This document shows, piece after piece, positions 18,802-28,108 of a DNA stretch of 64,000 nt. Under the pieces are notes generated by a model that did not search any database, was not told the origin of the DNA, and worked only from the letters and a program-made list of their open reading frames with translations. Origin of the DNA: an uncultured Pelagibacteraceae bacterium (GTDB lineage: Bacteria > Pseudomonadota > Alphaproteobacteria > Pelagibacterales > Pelagibacteraceae). How positions within the stretch are numbered: position 1 is the stretch's first letter; the number at the start of each line of letters is the position of its first letter. Location: positions 1 to 64,000 of the forward strand of contig CACEOF010000003.1 in the NCBI GenBank assembly GCA_902561095.1, read 5' to 3'. Both the position numbers and the translations under genes were made by a program.

Positions 18802-19238
18802 TGAGTAAAATTTTAAAATTAATTTTTATCAGCACCATATTTTTTTTATTCAACACCCAAACATTTAGTAAAGAAAATTTTTTCAACAAAGCATTAAAAT
18901 TGTATGAAAGAGAAAAGTATGAGGATGCACGTTTTTTATTTGAAAGAAGCATAGTTTTTAACCCAAAAGATGCCATCTCATATTTATACCTTGCTAAAAT
19001 TTATAATCATGAAGAAAATCAAAGAAAAGAAGAGCACAATCTAGAAACAGCTCTTCTTATAGAGCCTAATAATGAAGAGGCTATGTTAATGATGATGAAG
19101 ATAGCTATTCAACAATCTAATTATGACAAAGTTAAAAATCTGTCTGATATATTTTCTAAAGTTTGTAAAAATTTATGTAATGAAAATCAGGAAATTAAAA
19201 AGTCGTTAAAAAATATAGATCCAAAAAATGAGTCTTGA
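18801..19238 (+). CDS. Exported TPR-repeat protein
   Basis: A 145-residue protein with an N-terminal signal peptide (about residues 1-22) and helical repeats typical of [21 protein letters not shown], then [20 protein letters not shown] and a third partial unit. It probably acts as a periplasmic or membrane-attached protein-interaction module. It shares one base with the guaB stop and 10-11 bp with the guaA start, so it is translated in the guanine-nucleotide operon, although its role there is unknown. Confidence 0.7.
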   Translation: MSKILKLIFISTIFFLFNTQTFSKENFFNKALKLYEREKYEDARFLFERSIVFNPKDAISYLYLAKIYNHEENQRKEEHNLETALLIEPNNEEAMLMMMKIAIQQSNYDKVKNLSDIFSKVCKNLCNENQEIKKSLKNIDPKNES

Positions 19239-20790
19239 TCAAAATCTGGATAAAGTTTTAATCATAGATTTTGGTTCGCAGTTTACGCAATTAATAGCAA
19301 GAAGAATTAGAGAACTAGGTGTTTTTTCAGAAATTGTAAGTCATAAAAAAATTAGAATTAGTAACATTAACCAGAGTATAAGAGGAATTATTTTGTCTGG
19401 TGGTCCCTTAAATGTTTACCAAATCAACAAATATTCGTTTGATAAAAAAATATTAGAATTAAACATTCCAATTTTAGGAATTTGTTTTGGTCACCAAATT
19501 TTATCAAAGTTAAACGGGGGTAGGGTAAAACAATCAAAACATCGTGAATTTGGATTGGCTAATATTTTTAAAAAAAGAGATAGCCTATTAACTAAGAACT
19601 TCTATGGTATTAAAAAAACCAAAGAAGTTTGGATGAGCCATGCAGATCAAGTGTCCAAACTACCTAAAAATTTCTATGTAATTGCTTCTAGTACAAATTC
19701 TAAATATGCCATAGTTGAAAATAAACAAAAAAAATTTTATGGCGTACAGTTTCATCCAGAGGTTACACATACTGAAAATGGAAAAAAGTTAATTAGCAAC
19801 TTTGTATTTTTAGTTTGTAAGGTCAAAAAAAACTGGTCTTCAAGAGATCAAAAAATAAAATTAATCAAAGAAATAAGAGATCAAGTAGGTACCCATAAAG
19901 TTATTTGTGCTTTATCTGGAGGAGTAGATAGTAGTGTCGTTGCTCAATTATTAAATAAAGCAATCGGTAAGAAATTATATTGTATTTTTGTTAATACAGG
20001 ACTTTTAAGAAAAAATGAGGAAACTCAAGTAGTTCGAACTTTTAAGAAGAAATTAAAAATGAACCTCATCTACGTAAATGCAGAAAAGCAATTTTTAGGA
20101 AAACTAAAAAATGTTTCCGATCCAGAAAAAAAAAGAAAAATAATTGGAAATTTATTTATAAAAATTTTTGAACGATATGCAAAAAAAATTAAAAATGTTA
20201 AATTTTTAGCCCAAGGAACCCTTTATCCTGATTTGATTGAAAGTAAATCAGTTACTGGTAGTCAAACCTCAAAAATTAAATCACATCATAATGTTGGTGG
20301 TTTACCAAAAAAAATGAACTTAAAACTTGTTGAGCCATTAAAGTTTTTATTTAAAGATGAAGTTAGAAAATTAGGTTTAGAATTAAAATTAAGCAAAGAG
20401 ATTATATCAAGGCACCCTTTTCCAGGCCCTGGTCTGGCAATTAGAATGCCTGGAATTATTACTAATGAGAAAATTAAAATTTTAAAAGAGGCTGATTATT
20501 ATTTTATACAAGCATTAAAAGATCATGGTCTTTATCATAAAATTTGGCAAGCATATGCTGCTCTTTTACCTGTCAAAACCGTAGGTGTGATGGGAGACAA
20601 TCGTACTTATGAATACCTCTGCCTCTTAAGAGCAATTACGTCTGAAGATGGTATGACAGCTGATTTCTTTGAATTTAAAAAATCTTTCTTGCAAACCATT
20701 TCTAATAAAATAGTTAATAGCATAAGAGGCATAAATAGAGTTGTTTATGACGTTACCTCAAAACCTCCAAGTACTATTGAATTAGAGTAG
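19228..20790 (+). CDS. guaA: GMP synthase (glutamine-hydrolysing)
   Basis: A 520-residue two-domain enzyme: class I amidotransferase with the nucleophile in GICFGHQ (Cys86) and FHPEV at 175-179, then the ATP-pyrophosphatase domain with SGGVDSS at 230-236 and the C-terminal dimerisation domain with [12 protein letters not shown]. It aminates XMP to GMP with glutamine nitrogen, completing the pathway started by guaB. The start overlaps the TPR gene by 11 bp. Confidence 0.97.
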   Translation: MSLDQNLDKVLIIDFGSQFTQLIARRIRELGVFSEIVSHKKIRISNINQSIRGIILSGGPLNVYQINKYSFDKKILELNIPILGICFGHQILSKLNGGRVKQSKHREFGLANIFKKRDSLLTKNFYGIKKTKEVWMSHADQVSKLPKNFYVIASSTNSKYAIVENKQKKFYGVQFHPEVTHTENGKKLISNFVFLVCKVKKNWSSRDQKIKLIKEIRDQVGTHKVICALSGGVDSSVVAQLLNKAIGKKLYCIFVNTGLLRKNEETQVVRTFKKKLKMNLIYVNAEKQFLGKLKNVSDPEKKRKIIGNLFIKIFERYAKKIKNVKFLAQGTLYPDLIESKSVTGSQTSKIKSHHNVGGLPKKMNLKLVEPLKFLFKDEVRKLGLELKLSKEIISRHPFPGPGLAIRMPGIITNEKIKILKEADYYFIQALKDHGLYHKIWQAYAALLPVKTVGVMGDNRTYEYLCLLRAITSEDGMTADFFEFKKSFLQTISNKIVNSIRGINRVVYDVTSKPPSTIELE

Positions 20791-20812
20791 TTTTAAACTA
20801 TAAAGTAAACTT

Positions 20813-21232
20813 ATGAAATATTTACACACAATGATTAGAATTAAAAATGTGGAAGAGTCTTTAAAATTTTTCTGTGAAGGTCTTGGGCTCAAGGAAACAC
20901 GAAGAATAGAAGATGAAAATGGAAGATATACACTTATTTTTCTTGCTGCACCAAATGATTATAAGGCAGAAATTGAATTAACTTATAATTGGGATGGAGA
21001 CGATCTGGGAGAAGGTTCAAGAAATTTTGGTCATCTCGCTTATCGTGTAGACAACATTTATGAAACTTGCAAAAGATTAATGGATATGGGCTACACTATA
21101 AATAGACCTCCACGAGATGGTCATATGGCATTTGTCAGGTCACCTGATAAAATTTCTATTGAAATCCTCCAGGAAGGAAACCTAGAGCCTAAAGAACCTT
21201 GGGTTTCTATGGAGAATTCTGGCTCTTGGTAA
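20813..21232 (+). CDS. gloA: Lactoylglutathione lyase (glyoxalase I)
   Basis: A 139-residue VOC-fold protein. Metal ligands are visible as His5 (YLHTMIR), a Glu in the AEIELTYN tract, a His in FGHLAYRV and a Glu in ISIEILQ. It isomerises the methylglyoxal-glutathione hemithioacetal to S-lactoylglutathione. It lies 22 bp after guaA and 4 bp before panB in the same direction. The length and all four ligands match canonical GloA. Confidence 0.92.
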   Translation: MKYLHTMIRIKNVEESLKFFCEGLGLKETRRIEDENGRYTLIFLAAPNDYKAEIELTYNWDGDDLGEGSRNFGHLAYRVDNIYETCKRLMDMGYTINRPPRDGHMAFVRSPDKISIEILQEGNLEPKEPWVSMENSGSW

Positions 21233-21236
21233 GCCA

Positions 21237-22010
21237 ATGCATAAAAAAATATTATCTATAATTAAAAAAAAAAACAAATCCAAAATAGTAAGTTTATCTG
21301 CTTATTCTAAAAATGTTGTAGAAATTCTAGATAACCACTGTGATATAGTCCTTGTTGGTGACTCGCTTGGATCTGTTTTATATAATTATAAATCAACACG
21401 AGAAGTTTCATTAGATACAATGATAGAACATTCTAAAAGTGTGAGATTGGGTATTAAAAAAAGTTTAATGGTTGTTGATATGCCTTATAACACTTATCGA
21501 AATTCCAAAGAGGCGCTTAAGAATGCAAAAAAAGTAATATTAAAAACTAAATGTGATGCAGTAAAATTAGAGGGTGGAAAAAAAATTTCTGCAATTATTA
21601 AAACATTAGTAAAAAATAATATTCCTGTTATGGGTCATTTGGGACTTCTTCCTCAGTCAGCTAAGAATTTTAAGTTTAAAGGTAAAAAAAATTATGAAAG
21701 AGAAAAAATTTTAAAAGAAGCAAAATTACTTGAAACCGCTGGGGTTTTTTCAATGGTACTAGAATGCGTAGAAAGCTCACTAGCAAAAACCATCACAAAA
21801 AATATAAAAATCCCAACAATTGGCATAGGAGCATCAAATAATTGTGATGGGCAAATTTTAGTTTTGGATGACCTTATTGGGTTAAATCCTATTAATGTAA
21901 GATTTGTTAAAAAATACGCAAACATTAGAAAAGATATTTCCAAAGCTGTTCTAAATTATGCTAGAGAAGTGAAAAGTAAGAAATTTCCACTAAAAAAACA
22001 CTCTTACTAA
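21237..22010 (+). CDS. panB: 3-methyl-2-oxobutanoate hydroxymethyltransferase
   Basis: A 257-residue PanB with VLVGDSLGSVLY (about 38-49), MVVDMPY, VKLEGG, MGHLGLLPQS and TIGIGAS, the usual order of metal- and ketopantoate-site motifs. It adds a one-carbon unit from methylene-THF to 2-oxoisovalerate to make ketopantoate for coenzyme A. No panC, panD or panE lies nearby. The stop abuts the convergent TerC gene with no gap. Confidence 0.93.
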   Translation: MHKKILSIIKKKNKSKIVSLSAYSKNVVEILDNHCDIVLVGDSLGSVLYNYKSTREVSLDTMIEHSKSVRLGIKKSLMVVDMPYNTYRNSKEALKNAKKVILKTKCDAVKLEGGKKISAIIKTLVKNNIPVMGHLGLLPQSAKNFKFKGKKNYEREKILKEAKLLETAGVFSMVLECVESSLAKTITKNIKIPTIGIGASNNCDGQILVLDDLIGLNPINVRFVKKYANIRKDISKAVLNYAREVKSKKFPLKKHSY

Positions 22011-22625
22011 TTAAAAGTATTTCTTAAATTCTTCGTTAATATTTAGTATTTCTAAATCAACTAATCCACCTATAATTAATTGAAGACCAACAATTAAAAT
22101 GAATACTAAACCTACGTAAGCAATCCAGATATGTTGTTGTATATATTTTGCCATATAAGTTGCTAATGCCCCAGTTAAAACTACAGACAATACAAGGCCA
22201 AAAATCATAAAACCAAAATACCCTTTTGCTGCACCAACGACACCAATGACGTTATCAAAACTAATTGTTATATCTGCAAATAAAACCTTATAGACACTTT
22301 TGATAAAAGAGGGCTCTTTTGATTTTTTGGTAGGAGATTTTTTTTCTTTTTTAATTTCAACTAAATCTTTTCTTAGATCATTAACAATCCATATTAATAG
22401 AAGACCTCCTAAAATTTTAATGAAATAAAACTTAAATAAGTAGGTAGCAAAGACAGCAAAAATAACTTTAAAAACTAAAGCACCTGCAACACCCCACAAA
22501 ATAATTTTTTTTCGATTTTTAGGTACAAAATTTGCTGCTATAAGTCCAATAATTATAGCATTATCTGCAGCTAAAATTATATCTATAAAAATAATTTGCG
22601 TTAAAATTATTAACTGTTCAATCAA
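22011..22625 (-). CDS. TerC / YjbE family integral membrane protein
   Basis: A 204-residue protein with about six or seven membrane segments and the acidic motifs typical of TerC proteins: IILAADNAI near residues 16-24 and a second ADITISFDNVIGV about residue 118 onward. Family members are linked to metal ion (manganese, calcium) efflux or to metal loading of exported proteins. A Lys-rich cytoplasmic loop lies near 90-105. It is the last gene of the pxpA-TPR-TerC run, starting 2 bp after the TPR stop. Confidence 0.82.
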   Translation of the reverse strand: MIEQLIILTQIIFIDIILAADNAIIIGLIAANFVPKNRKKIILWGVAGALVFKVIFAVFATYLFKFYFIKILGGLLLIWIVNDLRKDLVEIKKEKKSPTKKSKEPSFIKSVYKVLFADITISFDNVIGVVGAAKGYFGFMIFGLVLSVVLTGALATYMAKYIQQHIWIAYVGLVFILIVGLQLIIGGLVDLEILNINEEFKKYF

Positions 22626-22627
22626 AA

Positions 22628-23116
22628 TTAATAATATTTAGATTTTTTTGTACCATCTATGACAGCTTTTAACTCATTATATTCGTCACAACTACAAGTT
22701 TCTAATATTTTTAATCTTTCTTTTGCTAAATCTAATCTATTAGTGGCAACATATAACTCACCCAAATATTCATTTATGCCAACATGTTTTGGATTTATTT
22801 CTAGTCCTAAAAGGTAATATTTTTCACCATTTTCAAAATCACCAAGTTTTCTGGTGGTAAAACCTAAGTAGTTAAGAGTATCTGGTTGGTTAGGTTTTTT
22901 GTTGTTGGATTTAATTAATAGCTTTTGTGCTTTTTCATATTTTTTATTGGCCTTTTCAGTTTTACCTTTTTTTTCTAATTTTTTTGCAGACTTAATTAGT
23001 ACTACTGCCTGATCATAATTCGATTTGACTTTAGAGCTGTTATCATCTGATCCAGCTGAAAAAGATTTTGTTGTAAATAGTAAGAATAATAAAATAATAA
23101 TATAATTTTTAATCAT
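22628..23116 (-). CDS. Exported TPR-repeat protein
   Basis: A 162-residue protein with a signal peptide (about 1-21) and two or three TPR-like helices, the clearest being PDTLNYLGFTTRKLGDFENG followed by a unit with YYLLGLEINPKHVGINEYLG. A CSCDEY pair of cysteines lies near the C-terminus. It is translationally coupled to pxpA through a TAATG junction and probably acts as a periplasmic interaction protein. No specific function is assigned. Confidence 0.7.
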   Translation of the reverse strand: MIKNYIIILLFLLFTTKSFSAGSDDNSSKVKSNYDQAVVLIKSAKKLEKKGKTEKANKKYEKAQKLLIKSNNKKPNQPDTLNYLGFTTRKLGDFENGEKYYLLGLEINPKHVGINEYLGELYVATNRLDLAKERLKILETCSCDEYNELKAVIDGTKKSKYY

Positions 23117-23889
23117 TAGCTAAATTTTTTCATTTTTGTTAAAGGTTTTAATTCAAATTTATTTTCTACCAATAATTCTTTAATTGCAATTGCAGTTGAA
23201 AGAGAACTATCATTATCCCCATGTACACAGATAGAGTCTATTTCGCAAGGAATTTGTTTACCACTGTGACAATTGATTGACTGATTTTGAACCATACTCA
23301 AAACATGTTTTTTAGCTTGAGATGGATTAGTAATTAAAGCATGAGGTAATTTTCTTGAAACAAGGTTACCTTCATCATCATATGTTCTATCAGCAAATAT
23401 TTCACAAGCTATCTTCATATCTATTTCTTTTGCAGCAATTTCCATTTTTGAACCTGTTAATACTAAGTAAATTAATTCTTTATCAATATCATAAATCGTT
23501 TTTGCTAGTATCTTTGATAAATCCAAGTCCTCACAAGCCATATTGTTTAATGCACCATGAGGTTTAATATGAGTTACTTTTTCTCCGTGATTTTCAGCAA
23601 TTTTTTGTAAAATTTCGTACTGTTCAATTATCAATTTTTTAATTTCGCTTTTAGATAAATTCATTCTTTTTCTTCCAAAATTTTCTAAATCTTTAAAAGA
23701 AGGGTGAGCTCCAATACTTACTCCATTTTTTTTTGATATTTGAACAACCTCACTCATAGTTTGATCGTCACCAGCATGATAACCACATGCAACACTGGCA
23801 GAATTAACAATTGCTAGTAAATCAGGGTCGTTTTTATTTGAATGATGGACCGATTTTTCACCTAAATCACAATTTAAATTTATTTCCAT
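23116..23889 (-). CDS. pxpA: 5-oxoprolinase subunit A (LamB/YcsF family)
   Basis: A 257-residue PxpA with INLNCDLGE (3-11), ACGYHAGD, GAHPSFKD, THIKPHGALNN and the terminal CVHGD motif. With PxpB and PxpC it forms the prokaryotic ATP-dependent 5-oxoprolinase that opens pyroglutamate to glutamate, a repair and salvage reaction. The pxpB and pxpC genes are about 24 kb away at 47567-49178, whereas most genomes keep the three together. Length is normal for the family. Confidence 0.92.
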   Translation of the reverse strand: MEINLNCDLGEKSVHHSNKNDPDLLAIVNSASVACGYHAGDDQTMSEVVQISKKNGVSIGAHPSFKDLENFGRKRMNLSKSEIKKLIIEQYEILQKIAENHGEKVTHIKPHGALNNMACEDLDLSKILAKTIYDIDKELIYLVLTGSKMEIAAKEIDMKIACEIFADRTYDDEGNLVSRKLPHALITNPSQAKKHVLSMVQNQSINCHSGKQIPCEIDSICVHGDNDSSLSTAIAIKELLVENKFELKPLTKMKKFS

Positions 23890-23970
23890 ATTTTAAAAAT
23901 TATAGCACAAGGTTATAAAAAATATAAATAACTATATTTAATTTAACAAAACTTTTTTATTATACAATAT

Positions 23971-25221
23971 ATGAATGAAATAAGTATTTCCGAGGCAGTC
24001 AAAATCCTGAGATCTAAAAATAAAAATATTGCTTTTATAGATGTTAGAAAAAGAGAAAAATATGTTCAAGGCTTTGCATTTGGTTCGATTAATTGTGAGG
24101 TTGCAAAACTCAATGAAAATATAATTGATTTGGTCCCTAACAATAAAACTATAATTTTATTAATTGGAATTGGAAATGATACTAATAAAAAAAAAATTTT
24201 TAAAATACTTAATAAATTTAACTTTAAAAGTTATTTTACAATTGAAGGAGACTATAAGACATGGATTAAAAATAAATTACCATTTTGGAAAGGAGAATAT
24301 ACCTTTTCTAAGGCTTTTGGCGAATGGGTAGAGAAGTCGTCAAAAATAAAAAACATTTTTCCAAATGGTTTAAAAAAAATTCACAAAACAAATAATTTTT
24401 TTCAAATTGATACACGGCCTAAGATTGAATTTGAAAAATTTAGTCTCCCTTTTTCACATCATTGCTCAGGAGGAGAATTACCAATTTTTCTAAATAATAA
24501 TTTGAATATTAACAAAACTTATATAGTTCATTGTGCAGGCCGAACTAGAAGTATTATAGCCTATCAAACTTTAAAAGATTTTAATTTCAAAAATAAAAAA
24601 TATGTTTTAAATGGCGGTACTCAAAACTGGGTTTTATCAGGAAATAAAAGAGTTTATAATAATAAATCTCAGCTAAAAAAAACAAAAATTAATTTAGATA
24701 AAGATTTAAAGTTATCTAAAGAAATCTCAAAAAAATTTAAAATACCTAAAACTACTAAAATTGTTCATGATTCAAATAATTACTTTTTTCAAATAAATTC
24801 TGAAATAAAGAATTATCAAAATATTAAGGGATGGAGGAACTTGAATGCAACAACTTTGATTCAGAACACAGATAAATTTATTGCATCCACTTTGTCAAAA
24901 ATCTTTGTATATTCTTTTATTCCTTCCTCATCATTATTTTCAGTAATTTGGTTAAGACGTATGGGCTATAATGCAATTTGGCAGTTTAAAAAACCCAGAT
25001 CCATTAATAAAAAGTATCAACCAAATAAAATTGACCCCACTCATTTTTTTCCTAAAAGGCACCTAGGAAATAAAAATCATTCAAGAAGATATTTAAATTG
25101 GGAGCACTCACTCATACCTACAATTAATAAATGGGGATGTCGATACCCTTGGATTTCAGCTAATAGTTTTAACTTAAAAAATCCTGAACATATTATTTAT
25201 AAAGTTTATCGGAATTTTTAG
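23971..25221 (+). CDS. Tandem rhodanese-domain protein, partly degenerate
   Basis: A 416-residue cytoplasmic protein. Residues 5-105 form a rhodanese domain whose active loop reads GIGND and lacks the catalytic Cys. A second domain (about 135-220) has VHCAGRTRS with the Cys in place. From about 255 a third domain is recognisable only by order of motifs (SSSLFSVIWLRRMGY), and a tail with RHLGNKNHSRRYLNWE resembles the end of four-domain rhodaneses, which are longer. Sulfur transfer by the second domain is plausible. It is divergent from pxpA across an 81-bp gap. Confidence 0.72.
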   Translation: MNEISISEAVKILRSKNKNIAFIDVRKREKYVQGFAFGSINCEVAKLNENIIDLVPNNKTIILLIGIGNDTNKKKIFKILNKFNFKSYFTIEGDYKTWIKNKLPFWKGEYTFSKAFGEWVEKSSKIKNIFPNGLKKIHKTNNFFQIDTRPKIEFEKFSLPFSHHCSGGELPIFLNNNLNINKTYIVHCAGRTRSIIAYQTLKDFNFKNKKYVLNGGTQNWVLSGNKRVYNNKSQLKKTKINLDKDLKLSKEISKKFKIPKTTKIVHDSNNYFFQINSEIKNYQNIKGWRNLNATTLIQNTDKFIASTLSKIFVYSFIPSSSLFSVIWLRRMGYNAIWQFKKPRSINKKYQPNKIDPTHFFPKRHLGNKNHSRRYLNWEHSLIPTINKWGCRYPWISANSFNLKNPEHIIYKVYRNF

Positions 25222-25991
25222 AACGTTAAGGCTTTATAAATCATTGCACTACCACCTATAACTACGCAGACCTCAATAATAATTGTGTGCATTTTAACAC
25301 CTAACTTATCTGCTATTTTCTTTGCTGTATAAGATCCAAATATAGCAACAATACCAATCATTGAACCTACGTATAGCGCATCAAGGTTCAGTAATCCCAA
25401 ATTCCAATACGATATGAGGCGTATTATGACATTTATAAGTGTTATAAATGAGTCGGTTCCTATAATTTGAGGTCCTACTAATCCATTTGCAGCTAGGGCT
25501 GTTAGTAAAACAGAACCTGGCCCTAGTATTACACCACTTATTGTTCCATAAAATACAGCCATTACTCCTAATCCAACCCAACCAATAGTAAGATTAATTT
25601 TCTTAAATACTCTTCTTAGAATTACAATGAAAGCTAACCCAAACCCCAAACAGAAATATAAAGTTTTTTCAGACACTGATGCATAGAAATTTGTACCTAC
25701 AATCAAGAATGGGGTAGAAATTATCGCAAAGTAAATACCTTTTTTCCAAAATATATTTTTTCGGTAATAATACATTCTCGATACATTTGAAAACAAAACA
25801 AACACTGACATTAAAGGTACTAATAATTTTACAGGTATAAAAGGTGACACTAATAAACCAAGAGTCATACCTCCTCCATATCCAGATATTCCTGAAACGA
25901 CAGATGCAAAAAAAGCAGTTAATATTAATATTGTAAGCTCAATTACTCCAAGACTAGCAAATAACGCACCTATATCAAAATCAGTTTCCAT
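25218..25991 (-). CDS. TauE/SafE family membrane permease (copy A)
   Basis: A 257-residue protein of about eight membrane segments with the repeated N-terminal motif SGISGYGGGMTLG, typical of TauE/SafE. Members move small anions such as sulfite, sulfoacetate or organic acids. It is the last gene of the minus-strand operon tctC-tctB-tctA-SDR-MmgE, 6 bp after the MmgE stop, so a role in moving the operon's substrate or product is more likely than a sulfite role. Its 3' end overlaps the rhodanese gene by 4 bp. Confidence 0.82.
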   Translation of the reverse strand: METDFDIGALFASLGVIELTILILTAFFASVVSGISGYGGGMTLGLLVSPFIPVKLLVPLMSVFVLFSNVSRMYYYRKNIFWKKGIYFAIISTPFLIVGTNFYASVSEKTLYFCLGFGLAFIVILRRVFKKINLTIGWVGLGVMAVFYGTISGVILGPGSVLLTALAANGLVGPQIIGTDSFITLINVIIRLISYWNLGLLNLDALYVGSMIGIVAIFGSYTAKKIADKLGVKMHTIIIEVCVVIGGSAMIYKALTF

Positions 25992-25997
25992 GTAAGA

Positions 25998-27347
25998 TTA
26001 AAAAGCTATTTTGGAAAAATCAGGTTTTTCAAAAAGAGTTTCAATAAAATTATTTAAATTTTTTTTACTTTCGTCTGAAATTTTGGAATAATTTAAATTT
26101 GCATTATATTTTTTATCAATATCATCTTTAGTCAGTGGTTCTCGAATACCTCCTCTGAAGCAAGGCTGATGTTCATTAAATTCATTTTCAGAAGTTTTAC
26201 AAATCAGTGTTCCAGTGTAATTTTTTGGATATTCATTATTTGGATCTATTTCGTAATTTACCTTACTTGCTAGGCTTAAAATTTCTTTGTCATTTATACT
26301 TTTTTCATTAAATTCGTTTAAACCAGCATCTCCTCTAATAAATCCTACAGCTACGCAATATGGGACTGAAAATTTGGCTGAGTAAGGTGTTGATGGTTGC
26401 CTTTTTTCTTTCAATGGTTCCCATAATCTGTGGACAGTACCCTCACCAACTTTTGCAGTAATAGAAAAAATTTCATCTAAATTTTTGATTTTTTTCCTAA
26501 TTTTAATAGCACAATCGACAAAAGGTTGTGCCATGGTTCCACAGGCAAATGGTTTAAAAGCTAAATTTTGATTTTCCCATCTTTTACCTAATTCATTGGT
26601 TAAATGAGAATAATCTCTCTCAATCTCTTTTAATGCAAAGGCCTCAAAGAAACCATGCTTACCCTCAAATACAGTCCGTGGTCCATAAAAACCAGATTTT
26701 GCAATCAGTGTAGCATTCATTCCGGAGTTTGCTGACCAACCTGGATGAACTCTTTTAGTCCATGATCCTTCAGCAAGATATTCAATGATACCAGAGGTAA
26801 AGCTACCTGCTACTCCTAAAGCTGAAACCATCTGTTTTTCTGATAGATCTAATACGGATGATAAACCTGCAGCAACACCAAAAGTTCCACAAACAGCAGT
26901 TGGATGAAAAGATTGTTTATGCATTGCGGTCGGTGCTACCAAAGCCAATCTACAAATTAACTCTGATCCAACAGCTAGTCCCTTTAAAATTTGATCACCA
27001 TCAAGATTAAATTTCTGAGCTGCTGAAAGCATCGCTGGAATCATTGTGGCCCCAACATGCATTGGATTTCCCTCAAAAGTATCATCAAAATCTTCACCAT
27101 GTGCTGCAGTGCCAGCTATTATGGCTGATGAAAATAAATCAAATCTTTCACTGTGACCTAAAGATATGAAATTTCCTGATCCTTTATAAGTTTCAACTAA
27201 ACTTTTTACATAATCCTCATTCCTTGCTGATAAAATAATTCCACAGATATCTTTCAGTAAGAACTGCAATGTTAACTTGGTTTTCTCTGGGATATCTTTA
27301 ACTTTTAAGTTTTTACTCCAATTAGAAAATTCTTCTGCAATTATCAT
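25998..27347 (-). CDS. MmgE/PrpD family protein (copy 1, 449 aa)
   Basis: A cytoplasmic protein of the MmgE/PrpD fold. Characteristic tracts are HGEDFDDTFEGN at 83-94, HVGATMIPA at 97-105, HPTAVCGTFGVAAG and HPCFRGG-like motifs near the end. The family includes 2-methylcitrate dehydratase, cis-aconitate decarboxylase and itaconate-related enzymes; none can be assigned here. It follows the SDR gene with a 4-bp overlap, downstream of tctCBA, which suggests that it acts on an imported polycarboxylate. It is the first of four divergent paralogs in 18 kb. Confidence 0.85.
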   Translation of the reverse strand: MIIAEEFSNWSKNLKVKDIPEKTKLTLQFLLKDICGIILSARNEDYVKSLVETYKGSGNFISLGHSERFDLFSSAIIAGTAAHGEDFDDTFEGNPMHVGATMIPAMLSAAQKFNLDGDQILKGLAVGSELICRLALVAPTAMHKQSFHPTAVCGTFGVAAGLSSVLDLSEKQMVSALGVAGSFTSGIIEYLAEGSWTKRVHPGWSANSGMNATLIAKSGFYGPRTVFEGKHGFFEAFALKEIERDYSHLTNELGKRWENQNLAFKPFACGTMAQPFVDCAIKIRKKIKNLDEIFSITAKVGEGTVHRLWEPLKEKRQPSTPYSAKFSVPYCVAVGFIRGDAGLNEFNEKSINDKEILSLASKVNYEIDPNNEYPKNYTGTLICKTSENEFNEHQPCFRGGIREPLTKDDIDKKYNANLNYSKISDESKKNLNNFIETLFEKPDFSKIAF

Positions 27348-28108
27348 GGGGTATAACTACCACCGTTTACATGAAGTGTCTGTCCATTAATATAACTAGC
27401 TTCCTTTTTACAAAGATTAGCAATTACTTCAGCTACTTCTTCAGGATTTCCAAATCTCTTCAACACTAAATTTGGAGTTTGTGGATGACGCAACCAGTGT
27501 CCTTTAAGTTTTTTTTCTTTAGAATTAAAATCTTCAATAAAACCAGGAACAACACAATTACAAGTAACACCTCTTTCTAAAAACTCCATACTGATTGCCT
27601 TAGTCAGTCCAATTAGAGCAGCTTTCGAAGTAACAACATGGGCCCTCTCTTTTGCTCCAATATGAGCAGATAAACCACCTACATTTATTATTCTTCCCCA
27701 TTTTTGTTTTGTCATATATCTTATAAGAGCCTGAGCACATAAAAAAGAAGCATCCACATTTACCGTCATTACTTTTTTCCAATCCTTATACTTAATTTTT
27801 TCAAAATTATCATAAATTCTAAGTCCTGCATTATTAATTAAAACTGATGGAACACCTAATTGTAAAGCTGCAGTTTTAATTTTTTTAATAGTTTTTATAT
27901 TTGCTAGATCACCCTGGACATAATTGGCTTTTACTTTGAATTCTTTTACTAGTTTAACAGTTGTTTTAGCTTCATGAACACTCTTGCCACCAGTATGAAC
28001 TAAAATATTAAAACCTTGTTCAGCTAATTTTAATGCTGTTGATCTACCTATTTTTTTTGCGCCACCAGTTATTACGACTACTTTGTTTTTGGTGAATTTT
28101 TTATTCAA
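27344..28108 (-). CDS. Short-chain dehydrogenase fold protein lacking catalytic Ser and Tyr
   Basis: A 254-residue SDR with the cofactor motif TGGAKKIG (14-21), NNAG (92-95) and a normal C-terminus. At the active site the family's Tyr is replaced: the segment reads HVVTSK (157-162), with Val158 where Tyr is expected and only Lys162 retained, and the serine position (about 145) is Gly. It may be a non-redox SDR or use different chemistry. Its position between tctA and MmgE, overlapping both by a few bases, ties it to the island's pathway. Confidence 0.82.
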   Translation of the reverse strand: MNKKFTKNKVVVITGGAKKIGRSTALKLAEQGFNILVHTGGKSVHEAKTTVKLVKEFKVKANYVQGDLANIKTIKKIKTAALQLGVPSVLINNAGLRIYDNFEKIKYKDWKKVMTVNVDASFLCAQALIRYMTKQKWGRIINVGGLSAHIGAKERAHVVTSKAALIGLTKAISMEFLERGVTCNCVVPGFIEDFNSKEKKLKGHWLRHPQTPNLVLKRFGNPEEVAEVIANLCKKEASYINGQTLHVNGGSYTP

